NCBI GenBank assembly: GCA_963705275.1
Contig: OY970063.1
Span: 2,480,001 to 2,544,000, forward strand
Length of the DNA stretch: 64,000 bases
Origin: Fen-1135 sp963705275
Lineage (GTDB): Bacteria; Desulfobacterota; Syntrophia; Syntrophales; UBA2185
Reading direction: 5' to 3'
The translations under genes and the position numbers were made by a program. Each line of letters opens with the position of its first letter. Within the stretch, counting starts at the first letter, position 1. Positions 28,274 to 36,985 of this stretch are shown one piece after another. A model generated the notes under the pieces. It did no database searches and had not been told where the DNA came from. It saw nothing but the letters and a program-made list of their open reading frames with translations.

Positions 28274-28945
28274 ATGATTGAATTGTCAGACTATGAAATA
28301 ATATTGAAGTCAAAAATATTCATAGAAAAGGCTTTCAATGCTCTTGAGGGTTTGTTTCAGTTGGATAATGGAATATCAAACCTTAGATTAAAAAAAGGCA
28401 CATGCAAAAAATTTATTGAAGAAGTACTACCGATAGCTGCATTCTTAGGATGTTTTGAAAGACCTGGGTTAAATTTATATTGTCAATATTTCTCTGGTGA
28501 CCAAAGCTTTGACGCTAAAGTTTATTGTGAAGGCGTATTGGTAGAGAAAGGGCATCTGCAAAAAGAATATTTTATAGAAACTTCTATAGCTTGTCATGAA
28601 AAAGACTATTTGAAGAGAGAGTGTCTTGAAAAAGGTATACCCTGCTTTGGGGGTAGTGATATAGCAAGAGTACCAAATGGAACTATTAAATCTGTACCTC
28701 AAGTACGCACTCCTGCTGACTTAATTGATGAGCATATTAATTATATAAGATTAAGAATTGAGAAAAAGAGTGTGAAGAACTATCCAGATAATACTTTTCT
28801 CGTAATTCCTCTATTCCCAGATACGATTTTAATGCAGAGAGAATGGTTGAGTATTCTTGAGAAGCTGGTGTCGGTAGACCATATTTCAATATTCTGTGGA
28901 ATATTTGTATATGACTCGATTTCTCATAGAAAGGTATTATTGTAA
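28274..28945 (+). CDS. AT-rich hypothetical protein
   Basis: A 223-residue soluble protein, not recognised. No signal peptide or membrane segment. The centre has alternating strands with charged residues (YCQYFSGDQSFDAKVYCEG, then KEYFIETSIACHEKDYLKRE), and the C-terminal third has LIDEHINYIRLRIEKKS then a hydrophobic strand NTFLVIPLF, an arrangement seen in some nuclease-like folds, but key residues cannot be assigned. GC content is low, about 35 percent, well below the flanking core genes, suggesting transfer. Probably real given length and intact frame. Confidence 0.5.
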   Translation: MIELSDYEIILKSKIFIEKAFNALEGLFQLDNGISNLRLKKGTCKKFIEEVLPIAAFLGCFERPGLNLYCQYFSGDQSFDAKVYCEGVLVEKGHLQKEYFIETSIACHEKDYLKRECLEKGIPCFGGSDIARVPNGTIKSVPQVRTPADLIDEHINYIRLRIEKKSVKNYPDNTFLVIPLFPDTILMQREWLSILEKLVSVDHISIFCGIFVYDSISHRKVLL

Positions 28946-29477
28946 TAGACCTATCCTTAATATAAGATGTAAAAATGAACCTCTGCCAAGACAGTCAGTT
29001 TACTGACCCCTTCTTTATTAATGCGCATTTCAAACGTAAATCATGATACTAAGCTTACGGCTTGTTAATGCTCAGTAATTAGGTAACTCTTTTGGTATAA
29101 TACATAAGCCACAAGGAGGTACCTGATGAAACATTCGGAACAGGTTAAAAGTTTTAAGGGGACGGTTCTATTATTTGTTAACATGTAATTAGAACCATCC
29201 GCTTTTCGCCACCGCATAGTGTCATTATTGAATGAAAAGGTGATGAACGACATGAAGCTACACGACAGTGCACCGGAACGTAATGTATCCCCGGAAGAAG
29301 CACTGGCTCATTACGATGCTCATTCAAAAGGCTTCATATGTTCCTTTTGCGGCAAGCGATCGTATGAACAAGAAGATTCTATTGAAGGCCCGGACGTATC
29401 AGATCTGCCAGAGTTGCGTATATGTTTTCTACAATGTATTCATCTGAACAAACCAATGGAAGGCAGGTATCCTGTCC
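28946..29477. other. spacer with repeat scraps and degraded coding remains
   Basis: Contains a GTCAGTTTACTGACCCC scrap at 28994-29010 and an imperfect inverted repeat, GGACGGTTCTA (29160-29170) with TAGAACCATCC (29190-29200), around a short TA-rich centre. A 20-codon frame at 29126 has an AAGGAGGT site but leads into this repeat. A frame at about 29243-29488 with one CxxC (CSFCGK) looks like a gene remnant, cut off abruptly. I do not call a gene here. Confidence 0.4.
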
Positions 29478-30429
29478 CTATGCTGTGAACGAGTCGCCTT
29501 CGAGAATCGGGCGAACGGTTGTGGCGTAGTATTGTTGCCCGAGTGGATTCAAGGATTCCCATGCCTTGATTGCGCCTGGCGGCAGCTCGCGGGTCCAGAA
29601 GCTATCGGGAATCGGCGCTCAAGCTCCGGCAACTTGACCGGGTGTGATGTCGGCAATGATCACGCCTTCGCCGTCTTCGTACGTCATGCGAGCCAGTACC
29701 TGGCCGTTACCGTCCGTGATTTGACTCTCCCCCAGATACCGGGAAACGTAGGGCATGGACTCTTTCCCCGGTGTCAACCCCTCGAAGTCACCGGCGTGGG
29801 ACGCGTGTACGACGGGTACGCCAAGCATCCGCGCCAGGTGAGCGGGAGCCTGTCTTAGCATGTCCCTCAACCGCGCTTGCTCCTCGGCGTATTGGGGAGG
29901 CACAGGGAGGCGCAGATCCCACCAACATGAACCGCCCACGACAAGATCCACTTTACCCAACAATCGGCGCGCTGTCTGGGAACGAATTAATTCCCAGCAC
30001 ATGGCGACGCCGACAGGGCCGGCAGGAGTGGCGAGGACGCCGTCATCCGCACCGCCGATGTAGTAACTGTTCTCCCACATGGTGGGCAGATCCTTGTCGT
30101 GACGGAAGTACCGGCCGTCAGGAAAGACAAGCAGAAAGCTATTAAAGCAGTCATGCCCTGACTTCGCGATGAACGACCCGCCTACGACACCGTCATGCTT
30201 GCGCGCAAGCCTGCGCATAAGTTGCAAGAGGAGGGCCTTCCAGAGGTTGCCATGCCGAGAGCATCGCCGGTGTGAACGCTACTGCGGAGGGGAAGAACTC
30301 GGGAAGGATTACCCATTGGGCGCCACGCCGAAAGGCTTCGCAGACCAGCGCCTCGGCGGATGAGAGGTTTCGTGCAATTGCGCCGACCTGTGCCCGCATC
30401 TGCACTGCAGCAACCCGGATCGGAATCAT
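29478..30429 (-). pseudogene. nitrilase-superfamily hydrolase, frameshift plus in-frame UGA
   Basis: Carbon-nitrogen hydrolase remnant. The catalytic triad is all present: Glu in ILPEFFPSA, Lys in HDKDLPTMWE and Cys in VAMCWELIR. The start is ATG at 30429 (IPIRVAAVQM, the usual first strand). One extra base near 30231 shifts the frame between the Glu and Lys regions. Downstream, a TGA at 29619-29621 interrupts the frame; beyond it the same frame stays protein-like for 46 residues (IPDSFWTRELPPGAIKAW, to a TAG at 29478), typical of a nitrilase tail. CGA to TGA is the simplest reading. Two lesions make decay likely. Higher GC than the neighbouring accessory genes. Confidence 0.78.
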
Positions 30430-30497
30430 GCAACGCTCTTGCCGGATGTTCGTCTCATACATTCTCTTTCTATCTTGTAACAACCTTCCCTGATGAG

Positions 30498-31814
30498 CTA
30501 ATAATTCCTTAACATTCGCTGCCAATTACTGCATCCCTGTTCAAATCCCATCTCGCAGGCCTTTTGAAAATCGGCGGCAGCCCTTGGATTCCCTATTTGA
30601 GCGTAGACCATGCCGCGCGTATTGTAAGCAGTGGCAAGTTTAGGATTCAATTCTATGGCCCGGTTAAGATCCTCAATGGATCGAGCGAACTGGTTCGTGA
30701 ACGCCAGGGCGATTCCCCGACCGAGGTAAGCCTGTGCATTACGCGGGCCAAATTCTATGGCTTTGTTAAAATCATTCATGGCCTTGTCGTACTGTTTGTA
30801 TTCCAGGAGAACTACGCCGCGGTTCAAGTAGGCCATGGCGCTCCAGGGGCCTCCTCCGGCAATGACCTTGCTGAAATCCTTAACTGCCTTAACCGTATCC
30901 TTACTCTTCTCCTGTGTATAGATGAATCCGCGTCCCACGTATGCCACTCCTTCATCCGGGTCCAAGGCAATGGCCTTGTTTAATTCTCCGATCGCCTTGG
31001 CATATTCTTTCTGATAGAGGTATATGGCCCCCTGGGCAAAGTAAGCCGAATAGCTTCTCGGCTTAAGGGCAATCACCTTGCGGAAATCCTTGACGGCCTG
31101 CTCAAATTGTCCCTGATCGCCGGTGGAAAGCCCCCGGTTGAAATAAGCAATGCCCCTGTTGTTGTAGGCCTCGGCATAATCCGGCTTAAGGGCAATCACC
31201 TTGGTGTATTCCTCGATGGCGCTTTCTTCTTCATTGCTGACGGTATGGCGTAATCCTTTTTCGAACCATTCATTAGCCTGAAACAGCTTCTCTTCGACGG
31301 CAATTCTTGTTTCCACCTTCTTTTTTGCCGCTTCGCCTTTCGCCAAGGCCAGCTCTTTCTTCAGCTCTTCCATCTCCTTTTGGTTCTTTTCATATTCCCG
31401 CTGGATCTTCTTATAATCTTCGATAACCGATTTCTCTTTGACGTTCCGTGCCATCTCCTCCATCTTGTCGGAATTAACCATGGCCTTTATCTTTACCCAG
31501 AAATGAAAACCGTCGCCGACAATAGTTCTTTTCTTATCCAGAATCACAACCTCCATCGTACCCGAGGCCAGAACCTTTACTTCATCCTCGGTCAGTTGGA
31601 AATTCTTTACCTTGGAATAGCTTTCAACATATGTTCCTGCCTGTTCCAGGGCGATCCTCTTGGCGTCCAGCAGCGCCCGACTTTCAGCGATACTCGGCGT
31701 TTCACCGTCTCCCATGCTATAATTACCTTCGGAGACAATTTCCTTGATTTCAGTAAAACCGCAGGTAGGCAGTAGCAAAAAAAGCGTTGTCACTATTGCA
31801 ATAAAATTTCTCAT
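30498..31814 (-). CDS. secreted TPR-repeat protein
   Basis: A 438-residue exported protein, signal peptide 1-21. Residues 25-130 share a domain with the protein at 27394. A charged coiled coil follows (about 135-185: KKIQREYEKNQKEMEELKKE), then about six TPR units (190-430), each with the A-Y-x-x-R-G signature (YAEAYNNRGIAYFNRGL, MAYLNRGVVLLEYKQYDKA, ATAYNTRGMVYAQIG). The last 15 residues have two Cys (CEMGFEQGC). TPRs mediate protein contacts, here in the periplasm or outer membrane. The partner is unknown. No ribosome site stands out. Confidence 0.8.
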   Translation of the reverse strand: MRNFIAIVTTLFLLLPTCGFTEIKEIVSEGNYSMGDGETPSIAESRALLDAKRIALEQAGTYVESYSKVKNFQLTEDEVKVLASGTMEVVILDKKRTIVGDGFHFWVKIKAMVNSDKMEEMARNVKEKSVIEDYKKIQREYEKNQKEMEELKKELALAKGEAAKKKVETRIAVEEKLFQANEWFEKGLRHTVSNEEESAIEEYTKVIALKPDYAEAYNNRGIAYFNRGLSTGDQGQFEQAVKDFRKVIALKPRSYSAYFAQGAIYLYQKEYAKAIGELNKAIALDPDEGVAYVGRGFIYTQEKSKDTVKAVKDFSKVIAGGGPWSAMAYLNRGVVLLEYKQYDKAMNDFNKAIEFGPRNAQAYLGRGIALAFTNQFARSIEDLNRAIELNPKLATAYNTRGMVYAQIGNPRAAADFQKACEMGFEQGCSNWQRMLRNY

Positions 31815-32273
31815 GCCGTAATTCCTTTGAAAAGTTTTTGGGTAACTCTTGTTTAAACTCAGTGTTGAGAAAAGTCCTTATTCAAGCTGTAAATCACTTC
31901 CGTTTTCGAGGAATAAGTATAGGTAAATTGCAATTGTATGTCAATGATAACTGACCACAAAATATGGGATGTGGCATTGATGTTTTCGTCGGGTAGAAAG
32001 GGCCCTCTTAGACCTTTAAAGAATGGCTCCTTCTTGAAATGTTGTTTTACTTATTCGACGACTGAATGCAACATTTCAAATAGATATCTCAAATTTTACT
32101 TGATCGTTGGTCGTTATAAGAGCAGAAAAGCCCAAAGCGATTAAATTGGCAAAATCGGCTTTGGGCTTTCCTCAGAATAACCTCTCTCCGGGATGAGAGA
32201 AAACGGAGGGAGGAAGGCATAGTGTTGTTAAAAGATCAAGAACAAGAAAGATGGATGGGTCGCCGGTTTCTCA
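31815..32273. other. gene-free spacer with a long inverted repeat
   Basis: About 460 bases between two minus-strand genes. Apart from the hairpin at 32127-32169, I see no gene; the open frame at 31938 has no ribosome site and no protein-like composition. Promoters for the TPR gene should lie just above 31815. Confidence 0.45.
32127..32169 (-). terminator. long hairpin, probable terminator of the gene at 32274
   Basis: Perfect 12-base arms (AAAGCCCAAAGC at 32127-32138 and GCTTTGGGCTTT at 32158-32169), with further inner pairing of GATT and AATC. On the minus strand it is followed by a short T-rich stretch (TTTTCT) and lies downstream of the gene at 32274-32753, so it likely ends that transcript. 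Confidence 0.6.
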
Positions 32274-32753
32274 CTATTCGTTACCTTGTCCGGGGAAACA
32301 GCATTCCCAGCTTGGCTGGCCATCTTCTTCATTGCGAAGTTTCATGGTCCAGCCGCCCTTGCTAATTTCTGTTGCTATGATAGAGGAACCAAATTTCTTC
32401 CCCCTGACCACAACGCTGTCACCAGCCATAAATTTAATTTTCTGATTATTAATGAACCAATTGGGTCCCATATAGACAGTATAAGCATTACCCTGGTCCG
32501 TCTTGAATTTCATCTGCAGACCGTCTTTTACTCCTTTCATCGGCTCAACCTTCATCACTTTGCCGGATTCAACTACAATAGCCTCGTTTCCGGTAAAGCC
32601 TGAATCGTCTGAAACCGACGAGGGAATTCCGAGAGTCCATGCACCCGTCGATACGGTGGACCCTGCGGCCTGTGATTCCTGAGCAAATGACATCTGCACG
32701 AACAACATGCTAATTGCAACAACTACTACAATCCCTATTGCCAACTTTCGCAT
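32274..32753 (-). CDS. small secreted OB-fold-like protein
   Basis: A 159-residue exported protein, signal peptide 1-24 (cleavage after SFAQ). Residues 58-135 have the strand pattern of a small beta-barrel (GNEAIVVESGKVMKV, then MKFKTDQGNAYTVYMGP, then DSVVVRGKKFGSSIIATEI), close to periplasmic BOF/OB-fold proteins such as YgiW-like or DUF5666-like proteins. The tail ends with CCFPGQGNE, a Cys pair. AAGGAGGA precedes the ATG. The ligand is unknown. A long hairpin terminator follows. Confidence 0.65.
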   Translation of the reverse strand: MRKLAIGIVVVVAISMLFVQMSFAQESQAAGSTVSTGAWTLGIPSSVSDDSGFTGNEAIVVESGKVMKVEPMKGVKDGLQMKFKTDQGNAYTVYMGPNWFINNQKIKFMAGDSVVVRGKKFGSSIIATEISKGGWTMKLRNEEDGQPSWECCFPGQGNE

Positions 32754-33279
32754 AGCTTCCTCCTTAAGTTAGTTTAAATCAAATTGGTGGTTTAATATAT
32801 GTAGAGTAGTGAGCTAACGCTCTCGCCCGCCATTAAAATATATGTCCAGGGCAGATAGGATCAAAGACTCATCCTTCTTTAACGGCGACTCTGATTTGCC
32901 TTTGAAATATTTTAATATGGATGAATTAAGAGCTTCCGCTTCATTCAAAGTCCTCAAACCTATGGCTACATCCGCATCATTTTCTCTCATGGTGTCATTT
33001 CACGCCTCAATGAATATAAGTTTCAATATGTTCAACAATCAATCCGTTTTGCTTAGTTTTCCTTATCGATAAATTAATTACAATCGGGAGATAGTAGATT
33101 CTAGCTGTAAAAAATAACTAAGTCAGGATCAGGAGAAGGATGATTCATGATAAGGAAAGGCGTGTTATTCTCATTAATATGGTAAGAATCCCGCCAATTG
33201 GCAAGCTATAAGACATATTGTGGTTTGTACGTAGTTGATGTATAAAATGGCATAGATTTGTAAGAAAGAGGACAAATCA
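32754..33279. other. divergent spacer of about 525 bases
   Basis: Region between a minus-strand and a plus-strand gene, AT-rich. It should contain both promoters. A 76-codon frame at 32842 has no ribosome site and a hydrophobic, low-information sequence, so it is not called. Nothing else recognised. Confidence 0.45.
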
Positions 33280-34626
33280 GTGAACTCCATTCTGACAAGA
33301 ATCAGTCTCCTAACTTTATGTCTCTTTCTGTTTATTCCAGTTGAATCACATGCGGCAGCGGGGCAGCGGCTGGCGCTTGTCATTGGCAATAGCAACTATG
33401 AGTCCTCTCCCCTTAAGAATCCAGTCAATGATGCTTCGGACATGGCTTTAGCACTCCAGAAAGCAGGTTTCACGGTTGTCCTGAAGAAGAACGCTGACCT
33501 TCAGACCATGGAGGAAGCCATTGAGGACTTCGGGAACAAGCTCAAGCTGGGTGGGGTGGGTCTCTTCTACTATGCGGGTCACGGATTACAGGTGAATGGG
33601 GTGAACTACCTGATCCCAATCAAGGCTAAGATCAATAAAGAGACGGACGTAAGATACAAGGCCGTAGATGCTGGAAGAGTTCTTGATGAGATGGCAAATG
33701 CCAACAATAGCTTGAATGTGGTCATTCTGGATGCTTGCAGGGATAACCCCTTTACTCGCAGCTTTCGATCGGCCAGCAGGGGGCTTGCCATTATCGGCGC
33801 GGCACCGACTGGGACGTTCATAGCGTATTCCACGGGTCCCGGACAGGTAGCCCGGGATGGGGAGGGCCGAAATAGTCCCTTTGCAGCAGCCTTATTGGAA
33901 GCCGTCAAAATGCCCGGTCTTCCCATCGAACAGGTCTTCAAACGTGTACGGCAGAAGCTGGACGCCTCAACTGGTGGCAAGCAAATCCCCTGGGAGCTGT
34001 CGTCTGTCAAAGGGGATTTCTATTTCAATCCATCCACGAAACCAGACATTGCTGAAATCACAACCCCTTCCATATCGAACTCTATTCTCAAGCAAGCGCA
34101 AGCAGCATATGAAGAGGGTAATTTTGCGGAACCGGAAGGAGATAATGCCGTTGAGCTGGCACGTCAGGCCTTACGTGATGAGCCTAATAATCAAACTGCC
34201 AGGGACTTAATAACACGGTCTGCCTCCGCATATGAGAACCAAGGAAAACTAGCCCTGGCCAGGGATGACAGAAACGCAGCTCTAAAGATTTATAAAAGGC
34301 TTTTTAAACTATTTCCGGATCAGGAAACCTATCTCAAAGAGACAGTAGCGTTGGAAAAACCCTCTGTACCGGATATTGTCGGTGCCTGGAATTGGTCGGT
34401 CAGATCACCATTTGTGCCTGACGGTATCAATACAATAAAAGCCGACGGCACATGCACTCTTAAAAACCTTACCGGCAGGTGGAGTTTCCAAAAAGACGCT
34501 GAAAATCGTATCGTCTTCTATTGGAGTGACAACTGGACACACACGATGACACTATCTAAAGACGGACTTTCGATGACGGGATCAGATGATTGGGGTACCA
34601 GGGTGACCGGTAGGAAAGTTAAGTAG
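33280..34626 (+). CDS. secreted caspase-like (peptidase C14) protein
   Basis: A 448-residue exported protein. A GTG start at 33280 follows AAGAAAGAGGA; residues 1-26 are a signal peptide (cleavage near SHAAAG). Residues 29-250 form a caspase p20-like domain: RLALVIGNSNYESSPL start, catalytic His in FYYAGHGLQ and catalytic Cys in LDACRDNPF. The sequence after it has TPR-like helices (about 265-360), and the last 80 residues form a small beta-barrel-like domain (IVGAWNWSVRSPFVPDG, WSDNWTHTM). Such proteins are called metacaspase-like or C14-family; substrates are basic-residue sites in studied members. The signal peptide places it outside the cytoplasm. Confidence 0.85.
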   Translation: MNSILTRISLLTLCLFLFIPVESHAAAGQRLALVIGNSNYESSPLKNPVNDASDMALALQKAGFTVVLKKNADLQTMEEAIEDFGNKLKLGGVGLFYYAGHGLQVNGVNYLIPIKAKINKETDVRYKAVDAGRVLDEMANANNSLNVVILDACRDNPFTRSFRSASRGLAIIGAAPTGTFIAYSTGPGQVARDGEGRNSPFAAALLEAVKMPGLPIEQVFKRVRQKLDASTGGKQIPWELSSVKGDFYFNPSTKPDIAEITTPSISNSILKQAQAAYEEGNFAEPEGDNAVELARQALRDEPNNQTARDLITRSASAYENQGKLALARDDRNAALKIYKRLFKLFPDQETYLKETVALEKPSVPDIVGAWNWSVRSPFVPDGINTIKADGTCTLKNLTGRWSFQKDAENRIVFYWSDNWTHTMTLSKDGLSMTGSDDWGTRVTGRKVK

Positions 34627-34984
34627 CCTAAAAAAAGCGAATCATTATTAAGAAATCTGATCGGCCCTCTATTCTTTAAATGTAATTCTAAGGGGCTGTG
34701 ACGTTAAGCTCCTACGTTGAGTCTATACATTTTGTTTTATTACTTCCTGTATTGTTGTTTTTCAAGATCACCTCATCCATACAAGCTTTCAAACGGAAAT
34801 AGACGAAAAGTTTCCCGGAAAGAGCTTGATTATTACACTTAACGGATGAAGAATGTCAGCAGGTCTAACTTTTTGATTGTGATACAATTAAAGGGTGCAG
34901 ATTACTAACCTTGTCGTCTTCGCTTCCGGATGCCGGCGATCCACGTTTCGCGTTGACCTTTATAGACAAGCAAGAAGGGGTCTA
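34627..34984. other. gene-free spacer of about 360 bases
   Basis: AT-rich stretch between the caspase-like gene and the broken phospholipase gene. No gene, tRNA or convincing terminator seen. The AAGGGG ribosome site for the next start is at 34975-34980. Confidence 0.4.
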
Positions 34985-36039
34985 ATGAGAAGGTTATTGA
35001 ATCGATGCGGATTTCATCCTTACCGCAGCCGACTTGTGTGCGGTACCCTTTGCATTGCACTGCTATTTCTCTTTGCGGTCACGGACGCATGCTGATGTGC
35101 CTAAGAGCATCGACGAATGCGCAAGAATTGAGGACAGCGCGAAACGACTAAGATGTTACGACGAGCTGGCCGGGCGCAAGGAGGCCCCAAGTAAACCAAC
35201 GGCTACAGCCTCTTCTGAGACAAAGCCCGGTTTACAAACCCAAGCCACATATCTGGAACGGCTATGGGAATTGGACGCAAAGTCCCGGAAAGAGAGATAT
35301 GCCATATCGCCTCACCGGTCGAACTATCTCCTTCCCATCACGTATGTCGAGTCGCCTAACGAGCAGGCCATAAAGAACGCTAATCCTGATAAAGAACTCA
35401 AGAACGCGGAGGCGGCTTTTCAGATCAGCTTCAAGACGAAGATTTGGGAGGACGATCTTTGGACAAAATATGGATCTATGGGTTGCTTACACGCAGCGAT
35501 CGTTCTGGCAATCTTACAATTTCAAAGACTCCGCATTTTTTCGCGAAACCAACTACGAACCGGAGGTTCTTCTGAACTTCCGAACAGACTATGATCTGCT
35601 CTGGCTGAAGAACCGTTTCATCAACGTGGGCCTCAACCACCAGTCTAATGGCCAGGCAGACACCCTGTCGAGAAGCTGGAACCGCGCAGTCGCCAATTTC
35701 GGGTTCGAAAGAGACAACTTCGTCCTGATCCTGAAAACATGGTACAGGTTTCCGGAGAGTGCCGAAAATGATAATAATTCAGACATCGAGAACTATCTTG
35801 GATACGGTGAACTCTGGGGATATTATTTTTGGAAGGGCAACAGATTCGGCGTCATGGCTCGAAATAACTTAAACTTCAGCACGAATCGTGGCGCCGTGCA
35901 ACTTGAGTGGAGCTTTCCGCTCTTAGCGCGAATAAGCGGATACATTCAGTACTTTAATGGCTACGGCGAGAGCATGCTCGATTATGACCACAACATCAAC
36001 CGCATCGGAATCGGTTTCATATTGAGAGACTGGGAATAA
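34985..36039 (+). pseudogene. pldA: outer-membrane phospholipase A1 (PldA/OMPLA), two frameshifts
   Basis: Outer-membrane phospholipase that removes misplaced lipids from the outer leaflet. The start at 34985 follows AAGGGG and gives a signal peptide (CGTLCIALLFLFAVTDA). A +1 shift near 35088 leads to the mature N-terminus (DVPKSIDECARIEDSAKR), and a second near 35466 leads to the barrel (DLWVAYTQRSFWQ, FRETNYEPEVLLNF). The OMPLA catalytic residues are all present in the third frame: His and Ser in LNHQSNGQ and Asn in SRSWNRA. The C-terminus has strand-like RIGIGFILRDWE. Total about 350 residues, normal. Either a decaying gene or one carrying sequence errors. Confidence 0.82.
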
Positions 36040-36202
36040 ACCTAAATTCTTTTTCACGAGGCTCAATGGCTTAAAATATAGGCATGGCGTCATGGTATAG
36101 GCGTAAGGCGAGGTAAACCAAGGGACAAAGTTCTATTCTTTGCTGTCTTGGGCTATTTACTTTCATTGGTTATTCTAAGCTCCGAAAACTCTGGTGATTC
36201 GC

Positions 36203-36961
36203 ATGGACAAAGAACTCACGAAAACATACCGATTATTTCTAAAAGACAGCATCCGTAAAGTGATTGATTTTTCTCAAACTGATCAGAACAGAGGGATTGC
36301 GCCTCCCCCTATTGAAAAACCGTACCCAAAAGAAGCCAAGAGAATCGACCTTCCCAAATGCGATCAATTCAAAGATATCGGCAAGATTGATCTTAAAACA
36401 GCTATCAGCAACCGTGAAAGCCGCAGATCTTATAGCAATCAGGGTCTCTCGCTCGAGGAACTGTCCTTTCTCCTGTGGGCCACCCAAGGCATAAAGAAGA
36501 AACTTGATCCCGGGCATGCGTTAAGAACGGTTCCCTCTGCCGGCTGCCGGCATGCACTTGAAACATACCTCTGTGTTTTGAATGTCGAGGGTCTTGATCA
36601 GGGTATCTACCGTTATCTTCCTCTTGAACATCAACTCCTGTTTGAATTTACTGAGGAGAATTTAAACAGCAGAATTGTTCAGGCTGTTCTTGGTCAACGC
36701 TATCCAGGAGAAGCCGCCGTTACCTTTATCTGGACAACCATCCCGTACAGAATGGAATGGCGATATGAAATCGCCGCTCATAAGGTCATTGCGATTGACG
36801 CCGGTCATGTCTGCCAGAATCTCTACCTTGCCTGCGAAGCAATAGGTGCAGGAACCTGCGCCATGGCTGCTTATGATCAGGAAGGGATAGACAGACTCCT
36901 GAGGATTGACGGACACGATGAATTCACCATTTATATTGCATCAGTTGGTAGAAAACGGTGA
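36203..36961 (+). CDS. SagB/nitroreductase-family flavoprotein
   Basis: A 252-residue FMN-dependent oxidoreductase of the nitroreductase fold, SagB-like type. Residues 75-110 have SNRESRRSYSNQGLSLEELS with the Arg/Ser phosphate-binding motif, followed by SFLLWATQGI and the RTVPSAGCRHALETYL segment that marks SagB-like proteins. The C-terminus has LYLACEAIGAGTCAMAAYD. Single-domain members of this group oxidise or reduce small molecules rather than ribosomal peptides; no peptide or cyclodehydratase gene is next to it. It is 24 bases before the old-yellow-enzyme gene, so they likely form an operon. The ATG at 36203 is favoured over a GTG three codons upstream. Confidence 0.8.
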   Translation: MDKELTKTYRLFLKDSIRKVIDFSQTDQNRGIAPPPIEKPYPKEAKRIDLPKCDQFKDIGKIDLKTAISNRESRRSYSNQGLSLEELSFLLWATQGIKKKLDPGHALRTVPSAGCRHALETYLCVLNVEGLDQGIYRYLPLEHQLLFEFTEENLNSRIVQAVLGQRYPGEAAVTFIWTTIPYRMEWRYEIAAHKVIAIDAGHVCQNLYLACEAIGAGTCAMAAYDQEGIDRLLRIDGHDEFTIYIASVGRKR

Positions 36962-36985
36962 CGATGGGAGGAGGAGCTTGAACAG

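Noticed and set aside
29219..29488. Possible small zinc-finger gene
   Set aside because: One CxxC only, weak start, ends inside the tail of the nitrilase remnant, and flanked by repeat scraps; more likely degraded coding sequence.
32842..33072. 76-codon plus-strand frame in a spacer
   Set aside because: No ribosome site and low-information hydrophobic sequence.
36203..36961. SagB as part of a ribosomal peptide (RiPP) cluster
   Set aside because: No precursor peptide, cyclodehydratase or transporter gene nearby.
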